From NCBI GenBank assembly GCA_019634125.1, contig JAHQVX010000068.1, forward strand, positions 1 to 35,084: DNA of 35,084 nt, read 5' to 3'. Numbering within the stretch: the stretch's first letter is position 1; every line of letters starts with the position of its first letter. Both the position numbers and the translations under genes were made by a program. Below are positions 7,941-17,140 of the stretch, piece after piece. The DNA comes from Saprospiraceae bacterium. GTDB taxonomy: Bacteria > Bacteroidota > Bacteroidia > Chitinophagales > JAHQVX01. Below the pieces are notes generated by a model. That model made no database searches and was not told the origin of the DNA. It saw only the letters and a list, made by a program, of their open reading frames with translations.

Positions 7941-10397
7941 CTAAAATCCAAGCCCAGGCTGACGCTCTTGGCGCTCTTCTCTACGTTGCTGCTTACGCTT
8001 CGCAGGCTGTTTCATCTGCCCAAAATTGTAGTTAAATCCAATAAAGCCCATCTGACTCGGCCAGTCTAATACTAAGTTTTGAGCTTGTGAATCATCCTCA
8101 AATTCTACTTCTAAACCAAATGTGTTAAACAGATCATTTACCCGAATGTAAGAATTCAACTTCCCTTTCATAAATGATTTACGCACGTTCATATCCACAC
8201 CATACATCGCACTCAAACGGCCTTGGTAATAAGCGAACGGACTTTGATAATTACTTGAAACTTGTCCGCCCCAACCCTTAGGGAAATTCATATTAGCCAT
8301 GATACGACCACTGAAAATACTTGTACTTGCATTTAAGACTTCACCATCTTCATCTTCAGGATTTTGGATTTCTCCATAGTTGTAATTACCAGACACCATC
8401 AGGTTTAACCAGTTTGCTGGGTTAAAGTTGAACGAAGATTCCATTCCATAAACGTTCAATTGATTTACATTTCTGAAAGAAATTGTGGAACCTCCATCTG
8501 CTCGTACAGTATCTCGGAAATAACGAATATGGTCTGTAATTCCTCGATGGTAAACACTCGCATCAACACTCATTTTATCGAAGAACTTCGAATACCCGAA
8601 TTCATAAGAGTCCGTGAATTCTGGGCGAAGTGTATTATTTCCTTCAAACAGGTTATTTAAATCGGTTCGGTCTGCAAAAGGCGTAAGTTGTTGCCCGTTC
8701 GGACGATTAATCCGACGGCTATAACTCAAGCGCATGTTCGCCGACTCCGACAACGTATAACTAGCAGTAGCACTAGGGAACAAACTAATATAGGTGTCGG
8801 TATATTCATTGTTGGCTCCAAGCTCATTCTCTACCTCACTGTCTACATCAGTAAATTCGGAACGAAGTCCCCCTTTTAAACCTAATTTCTCAAAATTCTT
8901 CTCGTAAGTCACATAAGCTGCGGCTACGTCTTGAGTAAAATTGAATAAGTCATCAGAATTGAAGGCTGCGTCATCTTGAAAGACCTGAAAACGTTGTTCT
9001 TGATCTTCTAGCACCGCTCTAAAGCCCAATTCTAATTTTTCTTTACCAGAAAAAGGATTGGTATAGTCTAATGATAGGGTAGTCGTATTCCGATCATTGT
9101 CAGTAATGTCTGTATCGAACGAATTGAAAATCAACTCTAAGGGATCAAAAAACACATTACTGCGATTATTTGTCGTTTGCTCTTCACCTACATTGTAGGC
9201 TGCATCTAATAATAAATTGTGCTTCGGATTCCCATCAAATTCTTTTTGAAGTCCTAATGTTACCTCGCCGCCAGTTCTATCGTTAAATCCATCATTGAAA
9301 CGATTATAATTCGTCACGCCTTCCACAGGTGCGAAAAAGACATTGTCGTTAGCTGTAAGCGACACATTCTCTCCATCGCCAGGATTCAACGAAGCAGAGA
9401 AAAACACCGTACTACTCTCATTCAGGTAGTGATCAATTCCAATTCGAGCAAATTGCCCTTTACGATAAAAATCTCTATCCTCATCAGATATTTGATCTAC
9501 GCCAATTGCATTGATAAAGTCGTTGCGCTGGTTATCCCTTAGGAAATCATCTTCAAACCGGTTCAGGTTGAAACTAGAGCTTAGATTCCACTTCTTGGTT
9601 TTTAAATTTAAGCCCACATTTCCGTTGTATTTGTTCTCTGTTCCCCAGTTTGCGCCAACATTTCCTGTAAATCCTTCGATGTCGTTTTCTTTCAAAACAA
9701 TATTGATAATACCGGCTTCTCCTTCTGCATCATACTTTGCGGAAGGATTGGTAATGATTTCAATGTCTTGAATGTTTTTTTGCGGGATTTGTTCGAGCAA
9801 GGTCTGTAGACTAAAGCTTGAAGGACGTCCATTAATTAAAACACGTACATTCTGGCTGCCCCGAAGCTGAATATTTCCTTGGTCATCTACTGTAACAGAA
9901 GGGATTTGTTGCAATACATCTTTTGCGTTACCTCCTTCTGCAGCTTTGATTTGAGAGGCATCGTATATCTTCTTATCCACTTCATAGCGTACAGGGGCTG
10001 CAGCACCTTCTATCGTTACATCTTCAATTTGTGCTGCGCTGGCCGATAAAGTAATAGAGCCGATATTGTGCTTAACGGTTTCTTGTGGGTTGAAAATGAT
10101 TGGTCCTCGTATTTGCTTTTCATAGCCAATAAACGAGATTTCCGCAAAGTGACCACCAAGTGGAATTTCATTGACGGAAAACGTCCCATCATCTAAAGAA
10201 AGTCCACCAGTCACAACTGTAGAATCTTTGGCATTTCGAATCGTAATAGTTGCATAAGCAATCGGCTCATTCGTTGCTTCATCAACCACACTTCCTTCGA
10301 GTATTCCAATTTTAGGAGGCCCACCAGCTCCAGGGTATTGCGCAAAAGCACCTACAAAGAAAAATAGGGCTAGTGTTAGGGTTATTAGTTTTTGCAT
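7941..10397 (-). CDS. TonB-dependent outer membrane receptor (carboxypeptidase-regulatory-like domain + plug + beta-barrel)
   Basis: Signal peptide MQKLITLTLALFFFVGAFAQ; GSVVDEATNEPIAYATITI; plug DVLQQIPSVTVDDQGNIQLRGSQNVRVLINGRP...IEIITNPSAKYDAEGEAGIINIVLK. ATG at 10397 preferred over 10439. Confidence 0.92.
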   Translation of the reverse strand: MQKLITLTLALFFFVGAFAQYPGAGGPPKIGILEGSVVDEATNEPIAYATITIRNAKDSTVVTGGLSLDDGTFSVNEIPLGGHFAEISFIGYEKQIRGPIIFNPQETVKHNIGSITLSASAAQIEDVTIEGAAAPVRYEVDKKIYDASQIKAAEGGNAKDVLQQIPSVTVDDQGNIQLRGSQNVRVLINGRPSSFSLQTLLEQIPQKNIQDIEIITNPSAKYDAEGEAGIINIVLKENDIEGFTGNVGANWGTENKYNGNVGLNLKTKKWNLSSSFNLNRFEDDFLRDNQRNDFINAIGVDQISDEDRDFYRKGQFARIGIDHYLNESSTVFFSASLNPGDGENVSLTANDNVFFAPVEGVTNYNRFNDGFNDRTGGEVTLGLQKEFDGNPKHNLLLDAAYNVGEEQTTNNRSNVFFDPLELIFNSFDTDITDNDRNTTTLSLDYTNPFSGKEKLELGFRAVLEDQEQRFQVFQDDAAFNSDDLFNFTQDVAAAYVTYEKNFEKLGLKGGLRSEFTDVDSEVENELGANNEYTDTYISLFPSATASYTLSESANMRLSYSRRINRPNGQQLTPFADRTDLNNLFEGNNTLRPEFTDSYEFGYSKFFDKMSVDASVYHRGITDHIRYFRDTVRADGGSTISFRNVNQLNVYGMESSFNFNPANWLNLMVSGNYNYGEIQNPEDEDGEVLNASTSIFSGRIMANMNFPKGWGGQVSSNYQSPFAYYQGRLSAMYGVDMNVRKSFMKGKLNSYIRVNDLFNTFGLEVEFEDDSQAQNLVLDWPSQMGFIGFNYNFGQMKQPAKRKQQRREERQERQPGLGF

Positions 10398-10502
10398 GCT
10401 GATTGTGTTTTTGTAAAAGTTCGTTTTTGGTATATGCAAATAGACCCAGTTGAGGAAAATAAGTTACACTAAAAACAGAATTTTTCTAAAATGGAAATTT
10501 AT

Positions 10503-11099
10503 TCATATCCATTCTTTGAAGCGGGATTGAACAAGTGCTTCATCGGATTTTGGGAAGGATATTTCGAAGTATGCATGCGTGGAAGAAAAACGTTCAGAAA
10601 GTAGGGTTATCGGCAATTTGTTGGCCTGCTGGTGAAAAACATTAACTTTATCGTAAGGCAGTTTTAATTCGATAGAAGATTGAATGATTTTCGTGACAAT
10701 TTCAGCAGCGTCAAGGCTGAGGTTAGTAGTGAGTTTATACGCTTTGATGAGTCCTGGTATTCCAAGTTTTGTACCTCCAAAATAACGTACGACAACAACT
10801 AAAATATTGGTAAGTTGGGCCGAATCGATTTGATTGAGTATAGGCCTTCCGGCGGAGCCGGAAGGCTCACCCGCATCGTTCACCCGATAAAGGTTTTTAT
10901 CTAAACCCAATCGCCATGCATAACAATGATGACGAGCCTTTGGATGTAATTCATTGACCTCTACCAATGCTTCTTTAATAGCTGCTTCCGAATCCACGGG
11001 GAAGGCATAACCATAAAACTTACTGGCCTTCACCGTATACCGATCGGTACTTGGAGCTGCAATTGTATTGTAACTATATAGCGACATTAACTTGTTCAA
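10503..11099 (-). CDS. IMPACT/YigZ (UPF0029) family protein
   Basis: VKASKFYGYAFPV, NDAGEPSGSAGRPILNQID, VVVRYFGGTKLGIPGLIKAYK are hallmark YigZ motifs. Confidence 0.92.
   Translation of the reverse strand: MNKLMSLYSYNTIAAPSTDRYTVKASKFYGYAFPVDSEAAIKEALVEVNELHPKARHHCYAWRLGLDKNLYRVNDAGEPSGSAGRPILNQIDSAQLTNILVVVVRYFGGTKLGIPGLIKAYKLTTNLSLDAAEIVTKIIQSSIELKLPYDKVNVFHQQANKLPITLLSERFSSTHAYFEISFPKSDEALVQSRFKEWI
10844..10866. repeat. In-CDS hairpin, 10-bp perfect stem, 3-nt loop (yigZ-like)
   Basis: gccttccggc-gga-gccggaaggc. Confidence 0.93.
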
Positions 11100-11961
11100 A
11101 AATCAATAAGAAAATAGCGAGGATAGATAAACCTAAACCAACTAATTTCAAGGATGTAGTCCGTTCCCGAAAGAAGGCAAAACCTAAAATGGTGGTCAAA
11201 AGCACAATGCCAATGTTATTGACGGGATAAATCATCGAACTTTCCCAACCATCGACATCTAAGGTTTTAAATAAATAATAAATCGAACCATAATTCGGAA
11301 TACCTAGTGCAATTCCCGCCAACCAGCTTTTAGGGGATGGCTTCATTTTTCCTCTTATCCATTGAATGAGAAACACAAAGATGCCTATGCCTGCGGCGGT
11401 AGCAAACAAGAACGCCAGAAATTGGTTAAACTCAAGGCCTGGGAAGCGAAATTCTACTTCTTTTAATAAGCTACTGATCACCCCCCCGCCAATAAATACG
11501 GCAATTGGTAACCATCTAGGCCCTTTGTTGGTCGTTTTGTCCGTTGATTTTGGCTGAGCTACGCTCAGCCAAACAGCAACAATCGCCAACACAATACCAC
11601 TAACTTTCAATAACGTAACCTGATCGCCATAGAATAGAAAAGCAATAAATACAGGAACAACCAACGACAACTTATCACTTAATGAAGCAATGCCTACTCC
11701 AAAAACCTGAGCGGTTCTGCCAATTAGGTTAAACAACGTAATAAACAAAAGTCCTAGAATCAACGCATAGGGTAGAGTAGTCGTGGGAATTTCACTCAAC
11801 CAACCTCTATCTTGTTGTGCAGCAAAACCCGCACCCATACCGGCACAAATCAAGTAATTCACCACAATAGCTTGAAATGTATTCACCTTATACGTGTCAA
11901 ATCCCTTGAAAATGATGTAAATCAAGGAGGATAAACCGATGGTCAAAATTAAATAGATCAT
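11074..11961 (-). CDS. EamA/DMT family transporter
   Basis: About ten hydrophobic helices in two similar halves; VVPVFIAFLFYGDQVTLLKVSGIVLAIVAVWL and FFRERTTSLKLVGLGLSILAIFLL. Confidence 0.85.
   Translation of the reverse strand: MIYLILTIGLSSLIYIIFKGFDTYKVNTFQAIVVNYLICAGMGAGFAAQQDRGWLSEIPTTTLPYALILGLLFITLFNLIGRTAQVFGVGIASLSDKLSLVVPVFIAFLFYGDQVTLLKVSGIVLAIVAVWLSVAQPKSTDKTTNKGPRWLPIAVFIGGGVISSLLKEVEFRFPGLEFNQFLAFLFATAAGIGIFVFLIQWIRGKMKPSPKSWLAGIALGIPNYGSIYYLFKTLDVDGWESSMIYPVNNIGIVLLTTILGFAFFRERTTSLKLVGLGLSILAIFLLIFEQVNVAI
11549..11573. repeat. In-CDS hairpin, 11-bp perfect stem, 3-nt loop (EamA transporter)
   Basis: tttggctgagc-tac-gctcagccaaa. Confidence 0.93.
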
Positions 11962-12992
11962 GAACTTGATATTATGGTGGTGATTTTATCCGTACCCAAT
12001 TGGATCAAACTTAAATGTTGGCCTTCAATAATGGGTGCTTTTACTCCATGATTTAATAACTTGGTTGAAGTAATGATTCGGGCTTCGTCCCAACACTTAG
12101 AATCAATGAAGCTTCGCAAAGTTTTCCCTCCTCCTTCTACAATTATACTTTGAATCAAAGCATCATCAAGGCTACTTAAATACTTGAAAAACAATCGTAT
12201 AAAATTTGCGTGCGCCAAATTGTCATTTGACTTAACCAATGAAAACAAATTCCTATGTATAACTAAAGTTTTGACCGTTTTGTTAAAAATATTAAAGTCG
12301 TTAGGCACACGTTTATTGGGATCAAAAAGGATACGAATAGGGTGCTTGCCAAACCAATTACGATTTGTCAAATTTGGATCATCATTAATGGCGGTTTGAG
12401 CCCCAATTAAAATAGCATCTTCTTCACTTCTCCATTTATGGGTATAGATGTTTGTCAATGCATTTGAAATAGCCATTTGAGTACCATCATTCCGACCAAT
12501 AAATCCATCAGCTGATTGCGCCCATTTTAAAATGATGTAAGGCCGATGTTTCGTATGCTGGGTAAAAAATCGTCGATTGAGCCATTTGCCTTCTTTTTCA
12601 AGAATTCCTGTGATCACATCAACACCTTGCTTTCGCAAAACTTCAATTCCCTGGCCGTTTGTAGACGGGTTGGGGTCAACATTAGACAGCACAACACGTC
12701 GTACGCCTTCTTTTATAACTCGTTGAGAACAAGGTGGTGTTTTACCATGATGATTACAAGGTTCCAAGTTCACAAACAACGTACTTTCTGGGATCAATGC
12801 TCTTTTTGAATCTGGAACACTTTCAAAGGCGTTCACTTCAGCATGTGCTTCGCCATATTGCTCATGATAGCCTTCGCCGATGATCTCGTCGTTATAGACG
12901 AGGACAGCTCCCACCAACGGATTAGGCGAAACAGCACCTGCTCCATTCTGCGCTAATTCGAAACATCGTCGTATATAGTGTTCAAAATTCAA
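11958..12992 (-). CDS. ribD: Bifunctional deaminase/reductase RibD (riboflavin biosynthesis), apparent TTG start
   Basis: GAGAVSPNPLVGAVLV, GEAHAEVNAF, NLEPCNHHGKTPPCSQRVI, ILKWAQSADGFIGR; ATGA overlap with the EamA gene. Confidence 0.93.
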   Translation of the reverse strand: MNFEHYIRRCFELAQNGAGAVSPNPLVGAVLVYNDEIIGEGYHEQYGEAHAEVNAFESVPDSKRALIPESTLFVNLEPCNHHGKTPPCSQRVIKEGVRRVVLSNVDPNPSTNGQGIEVLRKQGVDVITGILEKEGKWLNRRFFTQHTKHRPYIILKWAQSADGFIGRNDGTQMAISNALTNIYTHKWRSEEDAILIGAQTAINDDPNLTNRNWFGKHPIRILFDPNKRVPNDFNIFNKTVKTLVIHRNLFSLVKSNDNLAHANFIRLFFKYLSSLDDALIQSIIVEGGGKTLRSFIDSKCWDEARIITSTKLLNHGVKAPIIEGQHLSLIQLGTDKITTIISSS

Positions 12993-12997
12993 GACTG

Positions 12998-13005
12998 CAA
13001 AGGTA
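12998..13005 (-). promoter_or_regulatory. -7 box TACCTTTG immediately upstream of ribD
   Basis: Minus strand reads TACCTTTG-CAGTC-TTG(start): exact TAnnTTTG match 5 nt from the start codon. Confidence 0.55.
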
Positions 13006-13054
13006 GAAATTGGAATTTAGAAGAATTCAATCCCTTTTCGCTAACTTTAGAATA

Positions 13055-13714
13055 ATGCTTATTCCTAGACCCATAGAAGCACTTATCGTCTTTATCATTG
13101 TAACAGCACTTGTCCAATTTTATATTGACCTCGGGCACCCACAACAAAGTATTGTGGCTAAAGCCATGCAAGTCAATCATACGATGGATGATCATACTTC
13201 TGGGCACATCTGTATGCTTACTGCCAATGGAACAGCATTGGCATGGAAAAAAGAGACCTTGCTAGACTGGAACGATTTCAAAGCAGAAGAAAAAAATAGC
13301 CCAGGCCAAGCTGTAGCTACTTCTAATACCGGTTTTGGCTATACCATCACAAAAAAAGGATTTAAGCCACAGGGCTATGTTTTTGCGCATTTTTATTGCT
13401 CTGGATCCTGGAAGAAACCAGGCTTACTGAGCGATCAAGTTTTGGCTCATGAACAACGTCATTTTGATATTTGTGAATTGTATAGCAGAAAGTTTTTGGC
13501 TTCAATTGATGCATTAAAAACGGAACAAAACTTCAACTTTGCTACTTTAAGTACCACTTACGATGAACTGAACAAGGAATTTGCTGGATTCCAAGAACAA
13601 TATGATGAAGAGACGAAACACAGTATGGATGCATTTGCTCAGAAACTATGGAATGGACGGATTAAAAGGGAGCTAGAACAACTTGAACAATACGCACTAA
13701 ACAGAAATTTTTAA
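13055..13714 (+). CDS. DUF922-like putative secreted/membrane-anchored zinc protease
   Basis: N-terminal TM helix, WNDFKA motif, and HExxH-like LAHEQRHFDICELYSRKF. A TAACTTTA box at about 13041 favours the ATG at 13055 over 13010. Confidence 0.7.
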   Translation: MLIPRPIEALIVFIIVTALVQFYIDLGHPQQSIVAKAMQVNHTMDDHTSGHICMLTANGTALAWKKETLLDWNDFKAEEKNSPGQAVATSNTGFGYTITKKGFKPQGYVFAHFYCSGSWKKPGLLSDQVLAHEQRHFDICELYSRKFLASIDALKTEQNFNFATLSTTYDELNKEFAGFQEQYDEETKHSMDAFAQKLWNGRIKRELEQLEQYALNRNF

Positions 13715-13724
13715 CCTTTGTGCG

Positions 13725-14576
13725 GTGAAAACTTGGAACGACCTCAAACAATCTCTCCCTCAATTATTAGCTCCTGAAATTGAAACCGGTGAATCGATCT
13801 CTTATTTTAAGATCCTCGCCGAACATTATCATGGGCAGTATAACCTAGACCTTACAGCCTTAGAGTTAGACCTTCCAGCGCAACTCAAAATAGACTTTCC
13901 AGATCTTGTCAAAAGATTTAAAAGCCACGAACCGATTCAATACGTATTAGGCTATACTTGGTTTTACAACTTAAAGATCAATGTAAATCCTGCTGTTTTA
14001 ATTCCTAGACAAGAAACGGAAGAGTTGGTACATTGGATTTTACAGGACTATCAATTCAAGCTGGGTCCAACGGTTTGGGATATCGGGACAGGTAGCGGAT
14101 GTATTGCGTTAGCTCTTGCTGCGTATATGCGCTCGCCCAAAATTTGGGCAAGCGACGTGAGCGAAAGAGCCCTCGCTACCGCATCGGCAAATGCCCAGAA
14201 AAATGAAATCTATAACATCTCCTTTCTGGAACACAACATCCTCCAAGAACCACCTCCAACCCATTCCTATGATATTATTGTGAGTAACCCACCGTATATA
14301 AAGCCTTCTGCGAAGTCCATTATGAGTAAAAATGTGCTGCAATATGAGCCAGAACTCGCACTTTTTGCGCCAGAAGAAGATCCATTGGTTTTCTACAGAG
14401 CAATTGCCAGAATAGCCAAATCTTCGCTCCAACCCAACGGAAAGCTCTATTTCGAGATCAATGAATTTCTCAAAGAAAACTTAGAAGAATTACTCCAAGC
14501 AGAAGGCTTTACATCTATTGAGTTTAAACAGGATCTCAGTGGTTTGTGGCGTATGGTTCGATGTGGAATCAACTAG
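13725..14576 (+). CDS. prmC: Peptide chain release factor N5-glutamine methyltransferase PrmC/HemK (GTG start)
   Basis: EPIQYVLGYTWFYNLKINVNPAVLIPRQETEELV; VWDIGTGSGCIALALA; IIVSNPPYIKPS (NPPY). Confidence 0.94.
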   Translation: MKTWNDLKQSLPQLLAPEIETGESISYFKILAEHYHGQYNLDLTALELDLPAQLKIDFPDLVKRFKSHEPIQYVLGYTWFYNLKINVNPAVLIPRQETEELVHWILQDYQFKLGPTVWDIGTGSGCIALALAAYMRSPKIWASDVSERALATASANAQKNEIYNISFLEHNILQEPPPTHSYDIIVSNPPYIKPSAKSIMSKNVLQYEPELALFAPEEDPLVFYRAIARIAKSSLQPNGKLYFEINEFLKENLEELLQAEGFTSIEFKQDLSGLWRMVRCGIN

Positions 14577-14618
14577 GGTTTCACTGAAATGCTTAATTTG
14601 GTAAAAATATTATTTCAA

Positions 14619-16628
14619 ATGGTAAAACAAGTTACTTTCTTCATTTGTTCGCTCCTCTCGATGTCTCTTATGGCGCAAGACTCCGGCAAAGGCTGGGTCG
14701 TTACTGCCGAAAACATCCAACCAAATGAGTACTACGGAGAAACCGTTGCTAATGGCATGGTTGGCCTCATTAGTAGTCCAGAACCTATGAAAGTTAAAGA
14801 TGTGGTACTCAATGGTGTTTTCGACCAATACGGACGGGGAAGAGTAGAAAATATCCTAAAAGTATTTAACCATATCAATCTCGACATCTTCGTAGATAAT
14901 AAGTTGGCGAATGGACAAAATATTTCCAACTTCGAACAACGCCTCGATTTGCGGAAAGCTGTATTGATCACCGAATTTGATTTTGAAGGTGTGCATGTCG
15001 TGCACAAAATGCGATCGCTAAGGCATTTACCTTTTAACCAGCTGGTTGAAGTCGAGTTAAAAGCATCTAAGCCGGTTTCTGTTCGTATTCAAAACAAACT
15101 TGAGACACCAGATCATTTACGGGATAATCGAATGTTTTTTAACGAGATTTCTCGGCCTCACGTCGACATTACCCTCATGACTAGTGTGGCACAGAGTCCT
15201 ACTGGCCGCCACAAAGTGGCGGCCACATCCTCCTTCCTATTCGAAGAAAAACATGGCTATGAACCACGGATTCGCCACGAAGAATGGGATGAAGGCATGC
15301 ACTACCAGCACTTTACAAAGAAACTGAGTCCAACAGCTACTTATCGATTTGGACTAGCAGGTACTTCCATTGCAAGTGAACATGTAGATGATCCTCATAA
15401 CGAAGCTGAACGCATGGCACTTTACGCCAAATTAGAAGGTATGGACCGGCTAATAAAGTTCCACGACGAAGCTTGGGATACACTTTGGGAAGGAGATATT
15501 GTCATTGAAGGCAACGACAAAGATCAACTCGATGTTCGTTCTGCACTTTACCATCTATACAGTTTTGTGCGCGCAGGAAGTGGTTACAGTATGTCGCCAA
15601 TGGGCCTTAGCGGCTTAGGGTACAATGGCCATGTCTTTTGGGATACCGAAATCTGGATGTACCCACCATTACTCGTGCTTCAACCCGAAATTGCAAGGTC
15701 GCTGTTAGATTATCGGTTTAATCGGCTAGATGCCGCGATGACAAATGCCAAGATGCACGGATACGATGGGGCAATGTTCCCCTGGGAAAGCGCAGATACA
15801 GGCTCGGAACAAACTCCAGTATGGGCAATCACAGGGCCCTTCGAACACCACATTACTGGAGATATTGCTTGGGCGGCTTGGCAATACTTCTCTGTAACCA
15901 ACGATATGCAATGGTTAGAAGAGAAAGGCTACCCGTTATTAAAAGCCACGGCAGATTATTGGGCAAGTAGAGTAGAACGAAATGGCCCAGGTCAATACAA
16001 CATCAAAAACGTTGTCTGTGCCGATGAATATGCCGAGAATGTAGACGACAACGCCTTTACAAATGCGGGAGCAATTCTGAACCTTGAATATGCTACCAAA
16101 GCGGCTAACTTACTCGGAAAAGCACCAAATCCAGATTGGATGCATGTGGCCGAAAACATTCCAATTCTAAAGTTTAATGGCGGAGTTATTCAAGAACATG
16201 CCACTTATGAAGGGGAAACCATCAAACAGGCTGATGTCAACCTCTTGGCCCATCCGTTTTACTTTGTGACCGATAAAACGCAAATTAAACGCGATTTAGA
16301 CTATTATGAACCTCGTTATGATGAATTTGGACCTGCCATGGGTTTTTGCACATTAGCGACCCTTCATGCCCAACTCGATAATGAGAAACGGGCTTATCAA
16401 TTATGGACACAAAGCTTTCGGCCGAATTTTGTTCCACCGTTTAATGTAATTAGTGAGACGAAAGGTGGGACAAATCCCTATTTTTCTACTGGAGCTGGTG
16501 GAATGCTTCAAACCGTTTTATGGGGTTTTGGCGGTGTGCGCGTTACTGAGGATGGAATTGTAGTGACGGAACAAAAGAAGCCAAATGAATGGAAAAGCTT
16601 AGAAATTAAAGGATTAGCGGTTAGATAG
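14619..16628 (+). CDS. Exported glycoside hydrolase family 65-like protein
   Basis: Signal peptide MVKQVTFFICSLLSMSLMAQ; GHVFWDTEIWMYPPLLVLQPEIARSLLDYRFNRLDAAMTNAKMHGYDGAMFPWES; VVCADEYAENVDDNAFTNAGAI. ATG 14619 preferred over 14589. Confidence 0.85.
   Translation: MVKQVTFFICSLLSMSLMAQDSGKGWVVTAENIQPNEYYGETVANGMVGLISSPEPMKVKDVVLNGVFDQYGRGRVENILKVFNHINLDIFVDNKLANGQNISNFEQRLDLRKAVLITEFDFEGVHVVHKMRSLRHLPFNQLVEVELKASKPVSVRIQNKLETPDHLRDNRMFFNEISRPHVDITLMTSVAQSPTGRHKVAATSSFLFEEKHGYEPRIRHEEWDEGMHYQHFTKKLSPTATYRFGLAGTSIASEHVDDPHNEAERMALYAKLEGMDRLIKFHDEAWDTLWEGDIVIEGNDKDQLDVRSALYHLYSFVRAGSGYSMSPMGLSGLGYNGHVFWDTEIWMYPPLLVLQPEIARSLLDYRFNRLDAAMTNAKMHGYDGAMFPWESADTGSEQTPVWAITGPFEHHITGDIAWAAWQYFSVTNDMQWLEEKGYPLLKATADYWASRVERNGPGQYNIKNVVCADEYAENVDDNAFTNAGAILNLEYATKAANLLGKAPNPDWMHVAENIPILKFNGGVIQEHATYEGETIKQADVNLLAHPFYFVTDKTQIKRDLDYYEPRYDEFGPAMGFCTLATLHAQLDNEKRAYQLWTQSFRPNFVPPFNVISETKGGTNPYFSTGAGGMLQTVLWGFGGVRVTEDGIVVTEQKKPNEWKSLEIKGLAVR
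15203..15225. repeat. In-CDS hairpin, 10-bp perfect stem, 3-nt loop (GH65-like)
   Basis: tggccgccac-aaa-gtggcggcca. Confidence 0.93.
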
Positions 16629-16634
16629 AACAAA

Positions 16635-16660
16635 AAACCTCCCCCGTCCGGGGGAGGTTT
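16635..16660. terminator. Intrinsic terminator between convergent GH65-like and YegP genes
   Basis: aaacctccccc-gtcc-gggggaggttt: perfect 11-bp stem with flanking A/T tracts. Confidence 0.9.
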
Positions 16661-16681
16661 CATCACAAAGAGACCCTCTAG

Positions 16682-17011
16682 TTAAGCAGTCATATCGTTT
16701 ATTGTTGCGGTTGGAGCATTGGTGCTAACACTCTTTATTCCATTTCTACAGCCACTTGTACTCTTATACATCTGACTCTTACCAATAACTTGACCATTCC
16801 CCGATTTTAAGTTAAAGTAAGTACGTCCATCTTTGGCCGTTAACATATCGAAACATTTTTCATCCTTACAATTCTTCCGGACACTCTCAATACCATTTTC
16901 TGCCCCCTTTTTACTGGAATAACCTTGACTCGTTAAAATAACCTGTCCATTCCTCGCCTTCAAGTTCCAATGGAACTTTTTTGACTTTTTATTTTGAAAT
17001 AATTCAAACAT
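16682..17011 (-). CDS. YegP family (DUF1508) protein with two tandem repeats
   Basis: FHWNLKARNGQVILTSQGYSSKKGAENGIESVRKN and TYFNLKSGNGQVIGKSQMYKSTSGCRNGIKSVSTN. Confidence 0.9.
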   Translation of the reverse strand: MFELFQNKKSKKFHWNLKARNGQVILTSQGYSSKKGAENGIESVRKNCKDEKCFDMLTAKDGRTYFNLKSGNGQVIGKSQMYKSTSGCRNGIKSVSTNAPTATINDMTA

Positions 17012-17117
17012 AGTAGTGTGATTTTTAGTGGTTTATGTGCATTAAAATACTATTTTTTGCTGAGAGTTCTGCATATAATTCATTGGCTAAGAAGTACTAA
17101 GAAGAATTTTCACGCAT

Positions 17118-17125
17118 TATCTTTG
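17118..17125 (+). promoter_or_regulatory. -7 box TATCTTTG for ccmE-ccmF
   Basis: Exact TAnnTTTG match, 15 nt before ATG 17141. Confidence 0.55.
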
Positions 17126-17140
17126 TGAAAATTTTTGTCG

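Noticed and set aside
14109-14432. Minus-strand ORF of 107 aa within prmC
   Set aside because: Fully antisense to a confidently identified gene; composition typical of shadow ORFs.
15203-15225. Intrinsic terminator within the GH65-like gene
   Set aside because: The GC-rich 10-bp stem is not followed by a T-tract and the reading frame continues for over 1.4 kb.
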